Source: an uncultured Porphyromonadaceae bacterium
Lineage (GTDB): Bacteria; Bacteroidota; Bacteroidia; Bacteroidales; Muribaculaceae
Direction of reading: 5' to 3'
DNA length: 64,000 nucleotides
Assembly (NCBI GenBank): GCA_947175425.1
Contig: CAMWMR010000005.1
Location: forward strand, 1 to 64,000
Of the stretch, positions 63,347-64,000 are shown piece after piece (the first letter of the stretch is position 1; each line of letters begins with the position of its first letter). The notes below the pieces were generated by a model, which was not told where the DNA came from, ran no database searches, and was given only the letters and a program-made list of their open reading frames with translations. Made by a program: the position numbers and the translations under genes.

Positions 63347-64000
63347 TTAAAAGGTAATGTTAACACCAAATGAATATTGGCGTAGCTGAGGATAACCCAC
63401 TGTGGCATCTATTTCAGGGTCAAATCCCGGAAAATCGGTAATAGTGAAAAGATTGTCTACGCTCGCATATACTTTCAACGATTCTACAAAAAACTTCTTT
63501 GTAAAACTGCGCGGAATATTATAACCAAGCTGTATATTCTTGCATCGCAGATATGCGGCATTATGCACAAAGGCATCGCTCGCAATATTGTTTTTCCCGT
63601 TGGCATTGTTGCGAAGAACAGGATAAATGGAATTGTACGGATTATCCGGTGTCCACGAATTGTCGGTTATATCCTTTATCAGCGATTGCCCCATAACAGT
63701 CACAAATCTAAATGCCTGATTGTTATAGTAAACATAATGATTGCCAACTCCCTGGAGTAATATGCTAAAATCGAAATTGTTCCAGTTAACGCCTATATTC
63801 GCGCCATATGTCAGCCTCGGAAGCGTGCCGTACCCTATTTCAACACGGTCGTCCGCATCAAGTTTACCGTCGCCGTTGGCATCCCTGTACAGGAAATCGC
63901 CAAGCTCGGGACGCTGATACGTGGCAAAATAGTTTGGATTCGCATCCACAAGCGACTGAACATACGCAAGGTCCGACTCATCGCGCACAATTCTGTCAAC
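63347..64000 (-). CDS. susC: SusC/RagA family transporter, C-terminal part, cut by the window edge
   Basis: The open frame runs to the last base of the window without a start codon that fits the family, so this is the C-terminal 217 or so codons of a much longer SusC gene. It shows barrel features of the family: GDFLYRDANGDGKLDADDRV (calcium-binding-like loop), LRCKNIQLGYNIP, KVYASVDNLFTITDFPGFDPE and the terminal YSFGVNITF. It pairs with the downstream susD gene. Confidence 0.93.
   Translation of the reverse strand, partial: VDRIVRDESDLAYVQSLVDANPNYFATYQRPELGDFLYRDANGDGKLDADDRVEIGYGTLPRLTYGANIGVNWNNFDFSILLQGVGNHYVYYNNQAFRFVTVMGQSLIKDITDNSWTPDNPYNSIYPVLRNNANGKNNIASDAFVHNAAYLRCKNIQLGYNIPRSFTKKFFVESLKVYASVDNLFTITDFPGFDPEIDATVGYPQLRQYSFGVNITF

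Noticed and set aside
63560..63760. Plus-strand frame in the last SusC gene
   Set aside because: It is antisense to clear SusC barrel sequence.

Overview
The window (about 64 kb) is chromosomal DNA from a Bacteroidales bacterium. The evidence is three SusC/SusD-type outer-membrane uptake loci, a complete bat operon, a PorQ-type secretion gene, clpP-clpX-recQ, and Bacteroidetes-type promoters (TTTG, 19-20 bp, then TAnnTTTG) at several sites, with little sign of Shine-Dalgarno sequences. The gene content and moderate GC would suit a gut family such as Muribaculaceae or Bacteroidaceae; that family-level placement is an inference.

Layout. (1) 57-13734, minus strand: a polysaccharide utilization locus transcribed GH16 lipoprotein, SusC, SusD, SusE/F-like glycan-binding lipoprotein, GH5, GH3, GH3, ending in a terminator at 50-83. 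A SusR-like membrane regulator (13735-15444) lies just upstream. The enzyme set points to a beta-glucan, most likely beta-1,3-linked. (2) 15562-22723: an AlkD-like HEAT protein (minus), then clpP, clpX, recQ, a sugar-kinase/RapZ C-terminal-domain fusion and a MurU-like nucleotidyltransferase (plus). (3) 22964-31343: moxR, a DUF58 gene, a small BatD-like gene, and batA-batE. (4) 31505-36818: a small helix-turn-helix protein, a universal stress protein, a GH25 muramidase with MORN repeats (minus), a LysE exporter, a CBM9-like protein and a CCA-type nucleotidyltransferase. (5) 36787-46500, minus: priA, a porin, a flavoprotein, a MATE transporter, initiator tRNA-Met, and a tdk-yhcH-DUF3108 group. 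(6) 46684-51195, plus: a tightly overlapping chain porQ, cmk, ispH, DnaQ-like exonuclease, small lipoprotein, ECF sigma factor and a four-helix membrane protein. (7) 51337-56261, plus: dxr, rseP, an RlmI-like methyltransferase and manA. (8) 56331-61359, minus: a three-gene locus resembling the xenosiderophore system XusABC. (9) 61598-64000, minus: a SusD gene and the 3' end of a SusC gene cut by the window edge.

The most unusual item is the fusion of an aminoglycoside-phosphotransferase-like sugar kinase to the ligand-sensing C-terminal domain of RapZ, translationally coupled to a MurU-like nucleotidyltransferase. It looks like a cell-wall amino-sugar salvage module with a built-in sensor. 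Other points of interest are the tandemly duplicated glycan-binding lipoprotein, the ECF sigma factor embedded behind porQ, palindromic sites upstream of the xusA-like gene and around the tdk promoter, and an Arg/Gly/Glu-rich insert in the XusC-like protein. No gap between genes exceeds 300 bases. I saw no CRISPR array, intact insertion sequence, rRNA or phage genes.
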